A stretch of 64,000 bases of DNA from Tethya wilhelma. Lineage: Eukaryota; Porifera; Demospongiae; Tethyida; Tethyidae. The DNA lies in assembly GCA_964030475.1 (NCBI GenBank), contig CAXIPT010000001.1, forward strand, positions 12,721,882 through 12,785,881, in the 5' to 3' direction. The notes under the pieces were generated by a model. It saw only the letters and a list, made by a program, of their open reading frames with translations. It did no database searches and was not told the DNA's origin. Of the stretch, positions 28,923 through 41,317 are shown in pieces; the first letter of the stretch is position 1; the number at the start of each line of letters is the position of its first letter. The translations under genes were made by a program, and so were the position numbers.

Positions 28923-29201
28923 TTCCGAAACCCCACTATAACTTCCCGCGGCCCTTACGATAGTACAGTATATGAGAATACTATAAACAGCATGCACAGA
29001 TCACTGAACTGTGAGTACAAACTTCTTTGTGCTCAGGTCCTGCAAATCCCGGAAACGGCCATGATATGTTCCTAAATTGAGTGCACCTACCACGCCTACA
29101 TTGGATGGCGCATGCCCAGTATATACATACATAATTATGAGATAAAATTCCACTGTCAAATAGCATCTTTCTCAGAATTTCTTCACTTTGACACCGTACT
29201 A
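28923..29201. promoter_or_regulatory. Divergent promoter between RGS exon 1 and RhoGDI copy 1
   Basis: 279 bp separate the RGS ATG (minus, 28922) from the RhoGDI ATG (plus, 29202). The right half (from about 29075: CTAAATTGAG, ACCACGCC, TGGCGCATGCCCAGTAT) is homologous to the region before RhoGDI copy 2 at 32710-32770. GGCGCATGCCC is an NRF1-like half-palindrome. No TATA box is evident at a fixed distance. Confidence 0.55.
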
Positions 29202-31855
29202 ATGGCTGAGGAGACACGAGAAGGAACTGTTGCTGTGGACCAGGTAAGAGAGTGCTTATACATCAGTATAGTTGGTTGTGTATAATCATTGACACAACAA
29301 CAACAACAAAAACTTGCAATATTGTATTGAAAAGTATGTCATAAAGATTGTACAAGAGCTCTCTTAGTGTGTTTACTCTCTTGTTTTCTGGTGTGTGGCA
29401 AATATATAATGACAGGAAGATGAGGTGACTCCAGGTTACAAGGCACCCAAGATGGTGGATCTTGACACTATTCAAAAGTTGGATCAAGATGATGAATCTT
29501 TGGTCAAGTACAAGGAAACACTTCTAGGAGAAACTGAAGTGGTCATGGGTATGTCGTGTGTGGTGTGCCGAAGTCAACACATTTTCGCACATGCATTCTA
29601 TTAATTTTCATAGTTGCTGCAGAATACAAATAAATACAATCACAAACTCTAACTTACGACAAAATAACAGAAGTTGGTTATTTCATAGATATTATACACT
29701 ACATAGTGTATAATATCTTGAGTGCATGTGTAAAGAAGTTAACAATTCATGTGTTGATTTACAAGAATGTTAATTGAGTGTAACAAACAAAATACACCAG
29801 TGCTTAATGTCACATGATTCAAAGGTAAGATTGAACAATTATAAAACAATGTCTAATATTGCTTTGCATTTAAAGGTTTCATACAGAGTCAGGGATGTAG
29901 CTCCATTGCACGTAATGATACATCGATCAATAATTGTAAATAGGATGAATTTTTTATTACTCTTAATTCTTGAAACATAGCTGGGCATATGTAATGTAAA
30001 GATTAAAAAAATCCTACAAAAGAAAATAAAAGCAAAGGTACAACTCAATAGTAAATATTACATAAACTTCTACAATCACTGGAATAGGTACGTACATAAT
30101 GTTCATTATTAAAGTTGAAAAGCTGCATGAATATGTAGATTTGTACAAGTTCCATCCAAAATCAAATTTCCTTGTTTAAACTTTTCAAGTGGAGCCAAGA
30201 CAGAGAGGTATATCATCTACATTAGCAATATGTGGCTACTGTGCAACATTCACAAAAGTTTGCCTAGTTTAAGTAGGTATGGACACTGTGGTGTAATTAG
30301 CGGGTATGTATGGCAACACAGTATCTGCCTACTCAGTGCAGCTTAGACATTATACTGTAGTTCACCTAGGCTAAAGTTGTTTATTGTCACAGTGCTGGGA
30401 TTAAGATGACCTATTGAAGCAGTTTAAATCTATATACTCTTTCCTCAAAACAGAACAAAAAGCAACAAAGAATGTCCATTATTGACATATATATCAAGTG
30501 CCAAATAACATTGAGCTGTTACATAAACACACACACATAACTAGTCGGGTGGAGCCTAACTTTCACGAAAAACTGGGAAATCGGGTGGCAGCCCTAACTA
30601 TACTGCAACTTGTTCTGTTGCAAAAATATTGCAGCCCAATCAGATTGCAGTATTTCAAGCGGATTGTTCACACCTACTTACTAGTACGTATAGTAGTGCC
30701 AGGTGGACAGGCTAATGTGGATTACCCATGCAATCAATGGTTGTGAAATGATAATTTATACGTGCTGCTTGCAGCATGGTGATACTTAATTGATGGTGTC
30801 CTTTTTCTGCATCCTTTGAATGCTACATGTGACATAATTAATGACTTTTCACCAGTATTTATCAATATTTTATGACTAATTTTTATTTATTTTGCACAGA
30901 TGAAGGTGGCGATAATGTCTTAGTGAAGCAGATGATTATTGCGGCAGAAGGAAGAGATGAAGTTGTTCTTGATCTAACAAGTAAGATGCAAAGATTCCAG
31001 ACTCTTTCCTTTGGCCTTTCAATTTATTTTTGAGGATGAAGTGGCCTGGGTATAAGCTAGGCTAAGCAAAGTTCTAGTTGAATGTACAATGCTGAGTTAA
31101 GTTAATAAAGTTTCACCTTTTTATTTCTCTGCATAGTCAGTTTACATGGGGAAAAAATTAAATCCTCGCTATACCGTATCAAATTGTTTTTCTGGTACAG
31201 CAAACTTGTCAAAATTGAAAAACATTCCTGTTGAGATCAAGGAGGGGTGTAAGTATCGTATCAAGATTGTGTTCAGGGTGCAGAGGGAGATTGTGTCAGG
31301 ACTTCGTTTCTTCTCTACCACTTATCGAAAGGGAATTAGAGGTATTGTTCTATGTACTTCAGTTCTTGTGTGAGTATAATGTCATGGAGTGTATGGCCTA
31401 AAGCATATGATATTGAATTTTTAATAGGGTTTATAGGCCTGGACCAACATAAATACTAAGTACAATGTAAAAGAAACCACTAGTGACATAACCAGTACTG
31501 ATATTGTTAACACAACCTAGTACATTTGCCCGGCAGCCATGCAAAATATGGTATTTTGTGAAAGAAATCGTAACCCCAGAATCATAATCATAAAATGCTT
31601 TAGCCTAGCTATAAGTCAAAACTTTTGAAAAAGTTAGCTGTCTATAAAGTTTCACATATCAATCGTATTCAGTAAAAATCTGCAAAACCTTTCCACTCGT
31701 ACACACCTCTTGTGGCATGATTACATAGTATAGGATTATCTGGATGATCTAGGCTTGATACAATGGGTGTGATGACTGTAATAACCAGACATAGATAATA
31801 ATATTATACTGTATCACATTCAGCCACACCCACACACACCCAGCCACACACACAN

Positions 31856-31934
<79 letters not shown>

Positions 31935-32121
31935 GGACAAGGCAAACCACATGGTTGGCAGTTATGGTCCAAAATCTGAACCACATGTCTTCACAACACC
32001 AGTTGAAGAAGCTCCATCAGGTTTGATACAACGTGGTACTTATCTTACAAAAAGCAAATTTACAGATGATGACAAGAACATCTACTTGGAGTGGGAATGG
32101 GCCATGAAGATTGTCAACTAA
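29202..32121 (+). CDS. ARHGDI-like: Rho GDP-dissociation inhibitor, copy 1
   Basis: Five exons: 29202-29243, 29416-29548, 30900-30980, 31201-31341, 31934-32121; sum 585 nt, 194 aa plus stop, in line with the ~200 aa family. RhoGDI holds prenylated Rho GTPases in the cytosol in the GDP form. Exon 2 carries the N-terminal helix region that binds switch I/II ([27 protein letters not shown]). Exons 3-5 build the immunoglobulin-like prenyl pocket ([50 protein letters not shown]). The 3' splice site of exon 5 is formed directly by a (CA)n repeat. A paralogue of copies 2/3, clearly diverged. Expressed from a promoter shared with RGS. Confidence 0.93.
29688..29717. repeat. Perfect 14 bp-arm palindrome in RhoGDI intron 2
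   Basis: GATATTATACACTA, 2-base loop CA, then the exact reverse complement. Its left half resembles the CATAGATATTATA-type terminal motif seen at 9998-10012. It may be a minimal transposon footprint. Confidence 0.6.
31826..31933 (+). repeat. (CA)n tract forming the 3' splice site of RhoGDI 1 exon 5
   Basis: About 50 CA units with one n at 31855, ending in CACAG|TGGACAAG. The tract replaces the usual pyrimidine-rich sequence before the AG. Confidence 0.9.
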
Positions 32122-32289
32122 TGACCAGTAACAGTTGGAGCATAGAACTAACTAGTTAATTGATCAAAGGCTGTGTGATGGCAAATTGCATGGCATTTAA
32201 TATGTAATGTATGCAAGAAGTAATCATGAGTAGTAACTCTATGTAAAAAAAAAAATTAAAAAAGGACAATACCTCTACATCATATACTT

Positions 32290-32673
32290 ATATATAACAA
32301 ACTTGAAATCTATAAATTAGAGTGTTCCAGCATCTCTGACAGCTGCAGTCACATGCAGACCCATGTGCGCACACACACAAAGAATCCAAATCGTCTGAGC
32401 AAAATATGAATGATCTCGTAAAACACATGCACATTAAATTCAGTGATAGAGTTAAACGTACAAACATTATACGACGCCCACACAGATAAACCACGTCTTT
32501 GGAATGGACTAAAGACAGTCTAAACTAAATTATACTTCAATATCAAGATTCAAGGTAGCTTGTTTTTCATTATATCTTGCAGATTAAACTGGTAATAAGC
32601 ATAAAACAAAGACTGACTATTAGATGGAATATCAAGGGTCTTCATTAACCATGTCACCTTGTCAGAACCAATC
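32290..32673 (-). pseudogene. Relic of RGS DEP-domain exons
   Basis: On the minus strand, about 32673-32617 reads GSDKVTWLMKTLDIPS, matching the RGS exon at 50412-50362 (GSDMVTWLMKNLDIRS). About 32400-32299 is a frameshifted match to the next RGS exon (GFFVCV..., ending IYRFQ-like before TTTGTT). Position and strand relative to RhoGDI copy 2 mirror RGS relative to RhoGDI copy 3. So this is the decayed 5' part of a second RGS gene, evidence for an ancestral duplication of the RGS/RhoGDI pair. Confidence 0.65.
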
Positions 32674-32699
32674 ATTCATAGGATATTCAACTCACACTC

Positions 32700-33101
32700 T
32701 GCTAGTCCAGAGAAATACTTCTAAATTGAGCTCACCCGACCACGCCCCTAGTAGTTGGCGCATGCCCAGTATTGGTGGTCAATTAGGCAGTTACCTTTTT
32801 GGGACTGTAAGGGTCAGCGAGTCGATCGAACTTAAGAAGAGACTGCAAGTGAGTTTCTCACTCAGCTTTGTTGTATATGTGGGTATAAGTTGAACAGATA
32901 TATCCATAACCACAAAGAAATACATACTAAGCTTATTTGCTACGTGGTATAATTTGCTTACCCCCTCGAGGTCTAGGGGCTAGGCACAAGTCTATTTCGA
33001 AGTCTGAGTTCAAGTGTGTGTACTAATTATCTTGTTCTTATGCTTTGATGTTTGTGTCTTATAATTTTCTGAAGGTTTTCACTTTTTTAAGGAGGAAAAT
33101 A
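32700..33101. promoter_or_regulatory. Promoter and 5' UTR of RhoGDI copy 2 (repeated at 51475-51840)
   Basis: CTAAATTGAGCTCACCCGAC and TTGGCGCATGCCCAGTATTG are shared with the copy 1 promoter. The whole stretch up to TTTTCTGAAGGT is near-identical to 51475-51840. An inverted CCAAT (ATTGG) and an NRF1-like GGCGCATGCCC are visible. Confidence 0.5.
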
Positions 33102-34426
33102 ATGGCTGATGACAAACCAGTTGCTGGTGCTGCTGCTCCGGTAAGGGGATTGATTGTTTGTGAACAGTGTTACATGCACATGTCTACAGCTGTATGTCCT
33201 GATTGTTGCTGCACAAGGCTTCGTAGTTTGGTTATGAATGAAGTAGAAACACAAAACATAATTGATAGTAAATTGTTTTATGTTTAAAAAGTTTTAGTGA
33301 TTTCCTCCTTGTAATACAACGTACACACTCCCTATGTACAGGACGATGAAGATGAGGTGACTCCAGGTTATAAGGCACCCAAGATGGTGGATCTTGACAC
33401 CATTCAAAAGTTGGATCAAGATGATGAATCTTTGGTCAAGTACAAGCAACAACTTTTAGGACAAACCGCAGGAGTCAAAGGTATGTCATTGTATGTGTTG
33501 TGTGTGCTGGAATGACCATCCCACACCTCACAATCTCACCTGTGTCTCTATTTATGATAGATTCACAGAATGTAGGTAGTCATTATTTGATCTCTCCTAA
33601 AAGGGAGAGTTGTATCATGTGGCCCTTTGTAATTCAATGATGATGTCAGGTGGTGTCACTTACAAGGCATCTCAAATACTTGTATAATATATGTCTATAC
33701 AATAAATTTCTTCTTATCTTATGAGTATATTGGGGACACATGACATGTGCTGTATATGTGTACAAATGTTCAATGGACATTTCATTGTCATTGTGTTTCA
33801 TGCTGAGTTTAGTTTGCATGTGTGACATATGTGTCAGTTTTTTTAAGCATATGTGGTGGCTAAATATTAATTTTGTGTATTATTTATGTATGCAAGATGT
33901 GTGTATTTACGTATTGCTTATATGAGCTTATGTAGGCTACGTGTACATTTGGTTGTGTTCATTTCCTTTCAGAAAACAGTTTGCATTCTTGAAACTGTTG
34001 TACGTATAGTTTGAGAGTTTGTATTGTGTGTATTGTTGTTTATTGTGATAGAGTGGGACTCCAGGTGTCCCAAACATAGGAAAGAGTACCTTTTTTTGGC
34101 ATGAAGCTGCACCATGTACCACTGCACTATAGAAGTCCAATGGTGTGCTCTCTCAAAACACTTCTTGTCATATGTACTGTATCTGTCTGTACATGTGCAA
34201 TACCTTAAATTGCTGGTGGCTCACCTAGAAATCGTCTAGGAAATGTTGGGGATGGAGTAGTTTGTGAAGAACTGTTACAAAAAATGACCTATAAACCCTC
34301 ATACATTCCAGCCTGGCCTCATCCACACGAGTGAACTTGCTACTATTGGTAATTCCGTTCAACTCTTGCATGAAGTCTGAGCTGTCAGCAACCAGCAGCC
34401 ACCATGATGCATAGCCTTTAGTGTGT

Positions 34427-34495
<69 letters not shown>

Positions 34496-36511
34496 NNNNN
34501 NNNNNNNNNNNNNNNNNNNNNNGCGTGTGATAGTTCTTATTTGGGAGAGCCTGAGTGAGACCCATTGTAACAAAAAATTATTGAAGCAAGTGTAATACAT
34601 GCACACAATGTCATGACATTCACCTAACCAAGAAAAAACTAGTCAATGCTTGAATTACATGAAGACACACACACACACACACACACACCCCCAAAAAAAC
34701 AACGAAAAAGCAAGAAAAAAATTAGGACATCTAGGGTGCATGTGACTTATCTTCGCTATTTCTATTTACATGCAAAGGTAGCAAACAAGTGCTCTGGCTA
34801 TGGTCCACCAGCACTGAATGTCAAAAAATCAGTTATTCTTACACTTTTTGCAAGTTAGTTGCTGCTTCATTTGTCAGAAATAGCTGGATCAAAATGAAAC
34901 ACACTGTACACATATATTTCTTTTCAAGGCAACTCAAGATTTCTACTGATAATTCAGTTCACTGAGTTAGTTACATTGAGCAATGACCTTGTGCATACCC
35001 TCTACATCAACCTTGTGCGTGAAAATTGTGGACAGTTTGCACAGGCTCGCCCCACAATGTTTCCATCTGACTACCATAATTATAGCTAGAAATTTTCAGG
35101 AGCAAAAATTACGCAGTCTTCACAGATCAAATGCAATCCTAGAAATTTTTTCACAGAAATTTTTGTCAATTACGTACGATATTGTACACATGAGCGCACT
35201 TGGCTGACAGTTTTATCAATGCTTACATCCTTAAAATGAACAATCCCATAGCTCTCTATTTAGCTAGCGCTACTTCCCTTAAACTACCCAATCTTCACAG
35301 ACCTCTTTTGCAGAACGTACCACCATATAGTCAGTCTAGTCAGTCATTAAAGCACACCCAACTTGCCGATGAAAGGAGACCAATTAACTGCATAGTAGCC
35401 TCTAATACAAGACTGAAACTCATAGACTTCCATCAGCTGGGGGTGCCTGATAGGTTTAGACATAGCACTTGTGGTCGTGCCCTACTCAGGTGGCTGAGGT
35501 AACAGGTGACTATAAAAATTATGAAAACTTTGAGGATGATCAAACCGCAAAAAATTTACTCCTTGAAAACTTTTAGCTTTACTACTCAAAAATTCTAGGT
35601 ATAATCAGCTGTGTGGCCCAGGTGGGTCTAGACTGGCTCCAGGGAATGGCCATTTGTACAGCTTCACATTTTCGCTTAGTGCACAGGCAACCTGCTTGAC
35701 CATCTAGGCATGACCCCGTGTGGGAGCGAAAATGGTTTTAGTGTGCGTGTGTGTGTTCCAGTGAATTGTTATGCTAGTAATAGTCCAGAGATAAGATAAT
35801 TTGTAAGCTTTCCTAGTATGCTATCTATCCATAGTTAGGCCTTGAAGCCTGCCATACCCACAGCAATAGCAGAAAATAAACTTACAGGGGGTACCTAGCA
35901 GAAGGCATGGTGAAACATGAAAGAGCCTTAAAGCTTCCAGAAACACACTTAGCATTATGCATAGAAATATGTATTTCTCAACAACTAACAGTTTCAGGAC
36001 AAGCCAGTCTATGTTGAGGTGGTTTTTTATTTCTACATCCATTCTACATCTACCTCAGATGTAATTCACATGACCAATTTTATTGAGTTTGTAAACTTTT
36101 GTTTTGCACAGATGAAGGTGGCAGTAATGTAATAGTGAAGCAAATGATAATTGCACCAGAAGGAAGAGATGAAATTGTCATCGATCTTGATCCAAGTAAG
36201 AAAGTACTACAAAATAGTTCCACCATTTACTTTACAATAACGTAGACATGATCATTACATCATCAAGAAGGCACTGGACACTATAAGTTTATCATGCAGA
36301 CATGAAGCCAAGCATCAGGCCATTGAGACTTGATACTAAAAAATCTGATATTAATGTTTTCCTACTGTAGAAAACTTGTCAAAATTGAAAGAGGTACCTA
36401 CAGTGATGAAGGAGGGATGTGTGTATCGTGTCAAGGTTGTGTTTAGAGTACAGAGGGAGATTGTGGCAGGACTTCGTTATGCCTATCAGACTTATCGAAA
36501 AGGAATTAGAG
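33102..36511 (+). CDS. ARHGDI-like: Rho GDP-dissociation inhibitor, copy 2 (exons 1-4; last exon missing)
   Basis: Exons: 33102-33140 (MADDKPVAGAAAP), 33342-33480, 36112-36195, 36371-36511. Exon 2 is close to copy 1 ([20 protein letters not shown]). Exons 3-4 are base-for-base the same as copy 3 exons at 53746 and 54005. The sequence then runs into a MITE end and stops at the n at 37032, so the terminal exon is absent here; an exon that would fit in frame is 56677-56870. With it the protein would be ~198 aa. I interpret copies 2 and 3 as two haplotypes of one gene. Confidence 0.88.
34425..34522. repeat. (GT)n tract and 27-base gap in RhoGDI 2 intron 2
   Basis: About 36 GT units followed by N at 34496-34522. 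The homologous site in copy 3 is 52111-52150, where the GT tract is short and complete. Confidence 0.9.
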
Positions 36512-36602
36512 GTATTTGTTCTAGTAGAGTAGTTTCCTATGCATGAGTACCTTCATGGTGTGTCCAAAACACTTACTGTTGTATGGTTTGAGCTAATCTA
36601 GT

Positions 36603-36809
36603 ACCATATAGCGGGAAATGTTCATTGATGACATTTGGTATAAATCGTTAAAAACGCAGCAGAAGTTTTTGTAGTTATAAATTTCGTATATGCAGAGTAC
36701 GGTCGTATTGCGCATAATGTGGAAGTTAGCAGTTTTAATTTTCGTATAATTGAACAGCATACGGAAAATACGAAAATTTGCACCGTACGAAAATTTTACG
36801 CTATGCGGT
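36603..36809. mobile_element. Small MITE-like insert with ACCATATAGCG/ACCGCATAGCG ends
   Basis: Imperfect 17 bp inverted termini enclose ~170 bp containing TTTCGTATA/ACGAAAATT-type repeats. The same insert is at about 54237-54446 in copy 3, so it predates the split of the two blocks. Confidence 0.4.
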
Positions 36810-36989
36810 TGAGAATGCTAGCTCTCACCATTATGGTGTACGTTTAATAACACAAAATGCTTGCTTTTTCTGAATTTCCTGATTCACATCCTCTTTCCTT
36901 CTTTGTGGGAAAAATTTCTCAATGTCTTGCCCAATAACAGAAGTCACGAAATACAGTGGCACGACAATTAATTTAAAGCTGTACTGTTA

Positions 36990-37031
36990 TTCCCAGTACG
37001 GTAGTACTGGGTACACAAGAATGGCACGGAT
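36990..37031. mobile_element. Left end of the CAGTACGGTAGTACTG MITE, cut by n
   Basis: TTCCCAGTACGGTAGTACTG and following bases match the MITE at 54631 and stop at the n at 37032. This shows that block 28553-37031 ends inside a MITE present in full in the other copy. Confidence 0.85.
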
Positions 37032-37169
37032 NTCTAGCCGCTTGAAATGCAATTATTGGTGCAATGAAGTAAGGAAAAAAGAGAGCAGTGTATATCCACG
37101 CGTGTACAAAGACTTGGCCGCTGCTTGCATGATTAGACAAGCACCAGTCTAAGTCTCTAAGACTCTTAC

Positions 37170-39756
37170 CTAAGTCACCGTGGATCCATTCTGATGCTTG
37201 TACATAATGTGAAGGTATCCCTACAGAGCTGAGTGAGCCAGACAACCTCTGAGCAACTTGACCTGACTTGCCTGCCATAAATGTAATATTTACTTGTCAT
37301 CATAATTATAGATATAGGAGATTACCACCCTAATCATGCACTAGCTCAATCTGCTCACCCACTCCAGACACTATGATTTGCCCCTGACAATCATCCACTG
37401 CATTCAGGAATGTTGTGAGATTTTCATAATCGATTCTCTCTTGAATATTTCTCACTCCTTCGATGTCATTTCTCAGAGAGACTTTGAAGCCAGAGAGTGT
37501 AGGGCCCTCTGAGTCAACACCAGTGGATGAAGTGAACATCTCAGGAAGATATTGTTTCAGCACATCTCTGTAGGAAACATGCAAAGGACATAATGATTCC
37601 AAAGTACCTATACTCACATTAAAACTGTTGTGTAGTGTTGAAGTGTATACATATACCTTGAGGTATCTATGGGGACTCCACCAACAGACTGGACACATGT
37701 AGCACCATATGCATTAGCAATCTTTCCAAGAGAGCTGAAATAATGCCAATTTTCCAGGTTTGTATTGTAGTTGACATGGTAGTGTACAAGTAACCCATAC
37801 CATTGTACCTCATGTCATCCTCAGTGGTGGGCATCCCACTGCTAGAGAGGGCTACAATGAGACCACCAAGGAAAGCATCACCAGCTCCAGTGGTATCAAC
37901 CACCTTGGACACAGTGGGCGGAGCTACCTCAACAACCTAGAATAGATTGATGGGGATGGATGATGATTATCTTAGTTACATCAATACTAGATAAACATAT
38001 AGAGGATAGATAGTGTCAATGCATATGGCATCCAACTCACCATTTCTCTGTTTGCCAGTATAGATGGCTGCTCTCCATTTGTTATTGCAACTAGCTTAGA
38101 ACCACACAACTTCACTAGCTCCACTGCCATTTCACGATGAGTAAGCCTGAGAAACATTCAACAAACATCATCAATGAACTTCTACTATAATAATACACAA
38201 TGATGACTCTTACATGCCACGACCCTCACCTGGATACTGCTTCATCTGACCCTGTCATTAGTTGTAATAGCTCCACAGCAGCAGCCTTGGCTGGTTTGAG
38301 AATGTCAGCACTCTTGGTGCATTCTATGACTTCATCGATGCTACCCAGGCGTGCTTCATTCATAGCTACCTGCACATCAACAACCAGAAACTCAAGACAT
38401 GGGCTATCCATAGACCAAGTCTCCATTACACCTAACTTACTGAAGGAGGTACATCCAAGTCTAATATGGAGGGGACATTTGCTCTCCTACATCAAGAAGG
38501 ATAGATGGATAATACAATTCTGAAATGTACATGTGTACAGTAAGATTACCTGGCTGAATCTAACATGGCCATGATACCAGTAAGAGGGACCTGAGAGATC
38601 TCCGTTGTAACAATTGAAGCATGCTGTTGGATTATAGCATCTGTTGGAAGAATGACAAATCTCACACTGATTTATGATTATAATTATGTTAACAAAACAA
38701 AGTGGGTGCATGTAGTGAGACAGGTACATATGACTATACCCCCTTCACTAAACCCATGCAACATGTATACCTCTAACATTTCAATGTGCATCTACAGCTC
38801 CTACTTACAAACACACATACCAAAGTGCTCCATGACGGCCTGTGTGTTGATGAGTGAGGTAGCAGCTGGTGCCATTACTATGCTCCTCTCTCCATCCTCT
38901 TGGATGAACACATGACACTAAAGAGAGGGAGAGAGGGGGTTCAATCAAGGCCAAGGAACATGCAACCACTTCTGACATGAATGCACTACCTGTGCAGTGG
39001 TGAAATTGTCGTCAGCTGTGGGAGTCATAAATAGTTAGATAACATATTTATGGTGAATAACAATAGCTAGGAGAAGTGTGCTGCCTACCTTTAATGTACT
39101 CCGTTGAAACACCAAGTTTCTTGAGGTTGGAGCGAATGAAGTGGCCCAGATCATCCTTGCCTTGTAGAGCCAGTAGACCAGATGGTACTGTAAACAAATG
39201 TAAATTCATTAGTGCCAGTAGTAGCATCAGTCATCAGGATGCACCATTAACCAACCTCCTCCCAGTGCTGCCCATGCTAGATGATTTAACGTTACACCAC
39301 CAATCAACTTCTTCTCTAGAGCTTTGAATGGACTGAGAATCAAAACAGAAACAGTTCACATTGCCAATATACTTGAAACACAAGGTCACAACATGCACAA
39401 TAATAATACCTCAGGAAAAAGCCTTTTTGTCCAGCATTCGGGACCACTGGTAAACAGGTTCAGAAATAAAATATTAACACACTGACCAAGTCTTAATTAT
39501 ATACCTTTGACATTGTATATGTGATCCACAACGTTACTGCCACACCCCAGAACTCTCTTGTCAGCTTGAGAAGCTACATGCAACCATGCAGGCAACATAA
39601 ATTGATTCACAAGAGAGACTAATTATGCATAAAGCGTGCCATTCACAATAACAGCAAGCAGTGCAACTCACATAATAATGGCGCTGTTGTAAAGGCTCTG
39701 CAGGCTAGCCTCCTTGTGGATGAAGCCCTTGAAGCTGCATACACTACAGCCAACAT
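37170..39756 (-). CDS. PfkB-family sugar kinase fused to a SIS (sugar isomerase) domain, 3' end missing
   Basis: Fifteen exons (minus), all in phase: 39756-39672, 39573-39505, 39446-39410, 39332-39256, 39187-39089, 39015-38990, 38917-38821, 38640-38550, 38486-38441, 38369-38230, 38146-38041, 37936-37809, 37734-37657, 37567-37359, 37271-37170. N-terminus (MLAVVYAASRASSTRRLACR) is Arg/Ser-rich without acidic residues, like a mitochondrial presequence. A PfkB kinase domain follows: GCGSNVVDHIYNV, GGVTLNHLAWAALGG, and the signature VVDTTGAGDAFLGG with catalytic Asp. Then a SIS domain begins (GKSGQVAQRLSGSLSSVGIP, SEWIHGDLG) as in arabinose-5-phosphate isomerases. After 37170 the next SIS exons are lost at the n at 37032; 463 codons are seen. 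Sugar substrate unknown. Its SIS part is paralogous to the next gene. Confidence 0.85.
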
Positions 39757-39920
39757 CTTTCTTGATTTTTCATAGTTAGTGGATAATTAGAACACGTACA
39801 TGTAGACATTGTGAGCCCCACCCCTTAATAGTGGCTTTGAAACATCCTGATAAATTATTTATAAGAGCTTGGTAAATAATTGTATTTGGTGTGTATTAAT
39901 TTTAGTACATTTTGTTTATT

Positions 39921-41317
39921 TCAATTCATTGTTCCTATGGCCCCTCCTGGATGGTTACGTTTGAAGTCTTCTTTTGCTATGCCTCTTCTAGTGATTAACT
40001 CATTCAGTATTGCATTACACAACACCTCCTGTAGTTTATATAGTGGGCAGAAATAAGTGGGAATTAAAGGTGAAATAACTTACATCTCCTACCTGTACTA
40101 CTATACTTGTGGTGGGCAGACATCCAAATCTATCAGGAACAATGTCAACAGCATTGTAGCATAATGACTCCATGCTCACATTTTTCAGCTTAGAATCTAC
40201 CAAGGTAAGTGTACAAATTATAATTATTGTTCACACATTACTTAGCTTTCATAGCTAGGTTCACCAACCTTCCCCTCCAGTCAGTGCCAGCGTTGTCACA
40301 CCCCTGGCCACCAAGTGGGTAGCAGCAGTCACACACTCTTCAGTGTTACCACTGTTAGATATGAACAGTACAACATCTCGACCAGGTTGAGCTTTGCCTG
40401 TACATCAAACAAAATTTGTTTATTGATGTGTACCATAATATTCTATTTATCTGTGTACAATTGCGCAAAAATTTTGTAACAGTCATGTAGTAACAACTTT
40501 TGGAAGTTTACTAGCTCAAGTCTAAGGTTAATAGGTTAATGTGTTATTTTAGGGCTCTTACCTAAGTCACCATGGATCCATTCTGATGCTTGTACATAAT
40601 GTGAAGGTATCCCTACAGAGCTGAGTGAGCCAGATAACCTCTCAGCAACTTGACCTGACTTGCCTGCCATAAATACGAGGATCAATACTCATCATTTTTT
40701 TTATTCCAAACCAGTTTAATATTATTATTACCAATTCCAGATATTATGATTTGTCCTTGACAATCATCCATTGCATCAAGAAATGCTACAAGCTTTATGT
40801 AGTCTATTTTCTCTTCAATATCTTTCACCCCTTGGGCATCATTCTTAAGAGAGAGTTTGAAACTTTGAAATCCATCATGCTTTATGTGTAAACTGGTTTT
40901 GTTAGTGAGTTTCTGCTGTAATCTGTTGCACATGGCGTATAGTGGAATATTACATTTCAATCAATTTTAGAAATATAGTTATACAATCATACTTACCTTG
41001 TATCTGGTGTATCAACAGATATATCATCATTAGCTATTATCTCTGAAGTCCTAAAGTTTGATAAACTGGCCATAATAATCAACTGTGTTATAAGTGTATC
41101 ATATGATTAACCACCTTGTGCTTGGAAATTTATTACTTGGTCGTGGATTAACTTCTAACTCATTGGTATCCTCAAAATTATCAGGCTGAGCACTAAACTT
41201 GAACTTCTTTACAAAGAATTCGTTGTACTCTTGAGATTTGTCAGCTTTTCTTTTCCCAGTTATATAGGTGTCTTCCACAGGGACACCACTAGCTACTTTA
41301 GGATGAACACAGGACAT
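39921..41317 (-). CDS. SIS-domain sugar-phosphate isomerase (KpsF/KdsD-like arabinose-5-phosphate isomerase)
   Basis: Exons (minus): 41317-41115, 41050-40997, 40922-40732, 40663-40562, 40397-40269, 40196-40093, 40028-39921; 891 nt, 296 aa. ATG 41317 chosen as the first in-frame Met in an open exon; an earlier exon is possible. Residues 1-85 are a polar unknown region. SIS motifs follow: GIGKSGQVAERL, SEWIHGDLG, FISNSGNTEE (Ser-rich sugar-phosphate loop), CLPTTS, and RRGIAKEDFKRNHPGGAIG, the characteristic helix and HPGG of KpsF/KdsD. These enzymes interconvert ribulose 5-phosphate and arabinose 5-phosphate for KDO synthesis. Bacterial enzymes carry two CBS domains after SIS; here the frame stops right after the SIS end, as in the shorter family members. 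Upstream of and parallel to the PfkB-SIS gene. Confidence 0.85.

Noticed and set aside
32955..33030. tRNA-like stretch (CTCGAGGTCTAGGGGCTAGG...GAGTTCAAG), repeated near 51720
   Set aside because: Box A and box B are weak and no cloverleaf closes; the repeat is explained by block duplication.
39756..39921. Reading the two SIS/PfkB genes as one SIS-PfkB-SIS gene
   Set aside because: A TGA at 39923-39921 closes the first SIS right after its natural HPGG end, and a new ATG with a presequence-like start follows at 39756.
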